This document shows, in pieces, positions 62,451-63,061 of a DNA stretch of 63,061 bases. Source of the stretch: a virus; IMG/VR virus record IMGVR_UViG_3300025133_000100, positions 1 through 63,061 of that record; one strand, written 5' to 3'. The notes beneath the pieces are model-generated. The model had not been told where the DNA came from and did not search any database. It saw only the letters and a program-made list of their open reading frames with translations. Position 1 is the stretch's first letter. Each line of letters opens with the position of its first letter. Made by a program: the position numbers and the translations under genes.

Positions 62451-62479
62451 TTGACGGCGATAAGGGGAGTCGATAAGAT
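62451..62479 (+). promoter_or_regulatory. Early-type promoter 15
   Basis: TTGACG, 17 bases, TAAGAT, then ACTTATAGAAGTTAACA. Confidence 0.75.
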
Positions 62480-62523
62480 ACTTATAGAAGTTAACAAACG
62501 AGACGCCAACCGGAGACCGAACG

Positions 62524-62940
62524 ATGAAAGTTAAGACCTGCACCCGCTGCCAAGGCCGAGGAGTTGTCAAAGGTCAGCACGTCATGCACTGCGGCGTGCC
62601 CGGTGGTTGTTACAAATGCGACATGGCAGGCAAGACCCAGCATTGGACGATGGCAGAGCGAGTCGAGCGATTCCTGAAGCAAGTCCCTAAGACCCTCGCC
62701 ACCCTGCAAGAGGAAGCCGAGGAGCTGAAGGCCGGAGACGCCCTGCGACTCGCCAAGCGAAACGCCCGACGAGCCCACCGAGGGCAGGAAGCCTTGGCTT
62801 CCCTCCCCCGCGAGAATCACCAGCTCGTGATGCTGCGAGAGACCTACCGCTCTGTCCTCAAGCAGCAGGCCGAGGTGAAAGCCACCCAGAAGGTGACCAC
62901 CCAACAGTCAGCTGCCTCGGCCCCTTACCGGGGAGCCTAA
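62524..62940 (+). CDS. Zinc-finger protein with helical tail
   Basis: 138 residues. KTCTRCQGRGVVKGQHVMHC and GGCYKCDMAG form a DnaJ-type cysteine cluster (C-x2-C-x-G-x-G ... C-x2-C). The helical remainder is charged (QVPKTLATLQEEAEELKAGD). Function unknown. Confidence 0.55.
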   Translation: MKVKTCTRCQGRGVVKGQHVMHCGVPGGCYKCDMAGKTQHWTMAERVERFLKQVPKTLATLQEEAEELKAGDALRLAKRNARRAHRGQEALASLPRENHQLVMLRETYRSVLKQQAEVKATQKVTTQQSAASAPYRGA

Positions 62941-62968
62941 CCCTTACCCCCCCCGAATGGAGAATCAG

Positions 62969-63061
62969 ATGAAAGCTGAAACAAAGAAGATCGTTCTGGA
63001 CGCCGCAAAGAGGCTCCACAAGAAGTACGGCAAGCCCTCCGCGCTGGTATCGAACGAGGTG
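62969..63061 (+). CDS. Small hypothetical protein, 3' truncated by the window edge
   Basis: At least 31 codons from an ATG after AATGGAGAATCAG: MKAETKKIVLDAAKRLHKKY, then GKPSALVSNEV. Basic amphipathic helix at the start. The gene runs off the right edge. Confidence 0.45.
   Translation, partial: MKAETKKIVLDAAKRLHKKYGKPSALVSNEV

Noticed and set aside
48150-62479. CRISPR array suggested by regularly repeated near-identical segments
   Set aside because: Repeats are promoters separated by genes of varying length, not by uniform spacers, and no cas operon is present.
1-63061. Integrase, attachment site or lysogeny switch
   Set aside because: No recombinase motif or oppositely oriented repressor gene was found; lifestyle cannot be decided from this window.

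Overview
The window is a continuous piece of a tailed double-stranded DNA phage (or prophage) genome. Every gene supported here lies on the + strand, packed head to tail with ATGA, TAATG or GTGA overlaps. Connector genes, a tail-tube gene, a tail assembly chaperone pair and a 1339-residue tape measure with no sheath gene beside them point to a siphovirus-like particle with a long flexible tail. Terminase, portal, capsid, lysis and integrase genes are not in the window, so the contig continues on both sides. The first gene is truncated on the left and the last on the right. The host is uncertain. One small protein (33936-34340) resembles, as I recall them, short hypothetical proteins of Planctomycetota, and the strong promoters fit a sigma70-type housekeeping polymerase; a planctomycete host is only a tentative inference.

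Layout. 1-21901 is the structural module: a repetitive fibre-like protein, three small proteins or enzymes, head-tail connectors, tail terminator, tail tube, chaperone, tape measure and tail-tip proteins. Three glycosyltransferase genes sit among them, and one has been invaded by an HNH homing endonuclease. 21902-33021 is replication and recombination: initiator-like protein, helicase loader, DnaB-type helicase, primase, probable single-strand binding protein, family A DNA polymerase with an inserted zinc ribbon, DNA methyltransferase, SF2 helicase and a RecA-like recombinase. 33015-35803 adds a Tat-signal protein and three nucleases (PD-(D/E)XK, Cas4-like, RusA-like). 37178-42827 holds a compact SWIM / MoxR-type AAA+ / metallopeptidase-VWA cluster under its own promoters. 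42899-48129 carries small DNA-binding-like proteins, an SPFH protein, a metallophosphoesterase, an HD phosphohydrolase and a nucleotide kinase. 48150 to the right end is an early-type region of small genes served by fifteen near-identical promoters, each TTGACR with a 17-base spacer.

Three layers of signal are not explained by the protein families. First, a short C-terminal peptide pattern, P-x-K-x-L-Y followed by a tryptophan, recurs in about nine otherwise unrelated small proteins. Second, long gene-free stretches (36790-37170, 48619-49300, 57500-57742) contain long complementary stems and look like structured RNAs. Third, an 18-base palindrome of the TCTCCTAAYRTTAGGAGA type is scattered between genes, often with its right arm acting as the ribosome binding site. 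All statements come from reading the sequence; no database search or folding program was run.
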